Origin: Oxalobacter sp.
GTDB taxonomy: Bacteria > Pseudomonadota > Gammaproteobacteria > Burkholderiales > Burkholderiaceae_D
Length of the DNA stretch: 64,000 nt
Reading direction: 5' to 3'
NCBI GenBank assembly: GCA_003605115.1
Contig: QZKY01000012.1
Coordinates: forward strand, 1-64,000
Shown: in pieces, positions 63,957 to 64,000 of the stretch
Layout of the letters: every line of letters starts with the position of its first letter
Position numbering within the stretch: the stretch's first letter is position 1
The notes under the pieces: model-generated
The model's database searches: none
What the model saw: only the letters and a program-made list of their open reading frames with translations
Told to the model about the DNA's origin: nothing
Made by a program: the position numbers and the translations under genes

Positions 63957-64000
63957 AACGAACTCCTTTTGCCTTTTATTTACCGCGTGGGTCTTATTAT

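Overview
This window reads as chromosomal DNA of a betaproteobacterium, most likely order Burkholderiales and perhaps Oxalobacteraceae-like. That assignment is inferred from gene content and order (pilMNOPQ-aroK-aroB-dgt; kdsD-kdsC-lptC-lptA-lptB-rpoN-hpf; lysC/tilS/accA/alkA/cysS; cyaY-lptM-lysA), not from a 16S gene. Almost everything is core metabolism, envelope biogenesis and RNA modification. I see no prophage, CRISPR array, integrase or insertion-sequence transposase.

Layout. Positions 1-200 are a cluster of short palindromes. Next come tcdA, a cyclopropane-fatty-acid-synthase-like methyltransferase, msrA, a UspA protein and a two-domain Sua5. From 5.5 to 9.3 kb, on the minus strand, lies pgk-fbaA-purE-purC. 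ilvE, an orphan PIN protein, a nitronate-monooxygenase-like flavoprotein, a tandem Usp protein and lysC follow. The 14.6-19.8 kb block (minus) is a secreted DUF4124 protein, tilS, accA, alkA and cysS. On the plus strand from 20 kb there is a TPR protein, an L,D-transpeptidase, two cyclophilins and lpxH. Then, on the minus strand, come chrA-cysE and rnr-rlmB. A tRNA-Leu(CAG) with a clear sigma-70 promoter sits at 30.0 kb, followed by a small membrane protein, a secreted rhodanese and a UPF0149 protein.

From 31.6 to 39.2 kb there is a CPA2 antiporter divergent from the Kdo/LPS-transport operon that ends in rpoN and hpf. From 39.2 to 47.3 kb (minus) is the type IV pilus operon pilMNOPQ, a hairpin, then aroK-aroB-dgt. 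ponA diverges from pilM and runs into cyaY. lptM-lysA and engB follow, then a 1044-residue MASE1/GAF/PAS/GGDEF/EAL protein, a Cache-domain lipoprotein and a CzcD-type exporter. The right end has a membrane spermidine-synthase-like protein split over two overlapping genes, an RluA-family pseudouridine synthase overlapping a soluble SpeE-like gene, cysK and a rhodanese whose catalytic Cys is Ser.

Functional links. LpxH, KdsD, KdsC and LptCAB build and export lipopolysaccharide. CysE and CysK are the two steps of cysteine synthesis. LysC and LysA are the first and last steps of lysine synthesis. Sua5 and TcdA both act on the t6A/ct6A modification of tRNA position 37. Stop/start overlaps of 1-8 nt are common, so much of the window is tightly coupled operons.

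The less ordinary observations are: a dispersed palindrome family with a GGGGTCAG core, two copies of which bracket chrA-cysE; a second GC-rich palindrome family that supplies the end of tcdA; the split membrane SpeE-like pair; an adjacent TPR/transpeptidase pair that seem to share an NTF2-like tail; a Cys-containing tail on the nitronate-monooxygenase-like protein; and the Ser-for-Cys rhodanese. I found no convincing wholly new multi-gene system.
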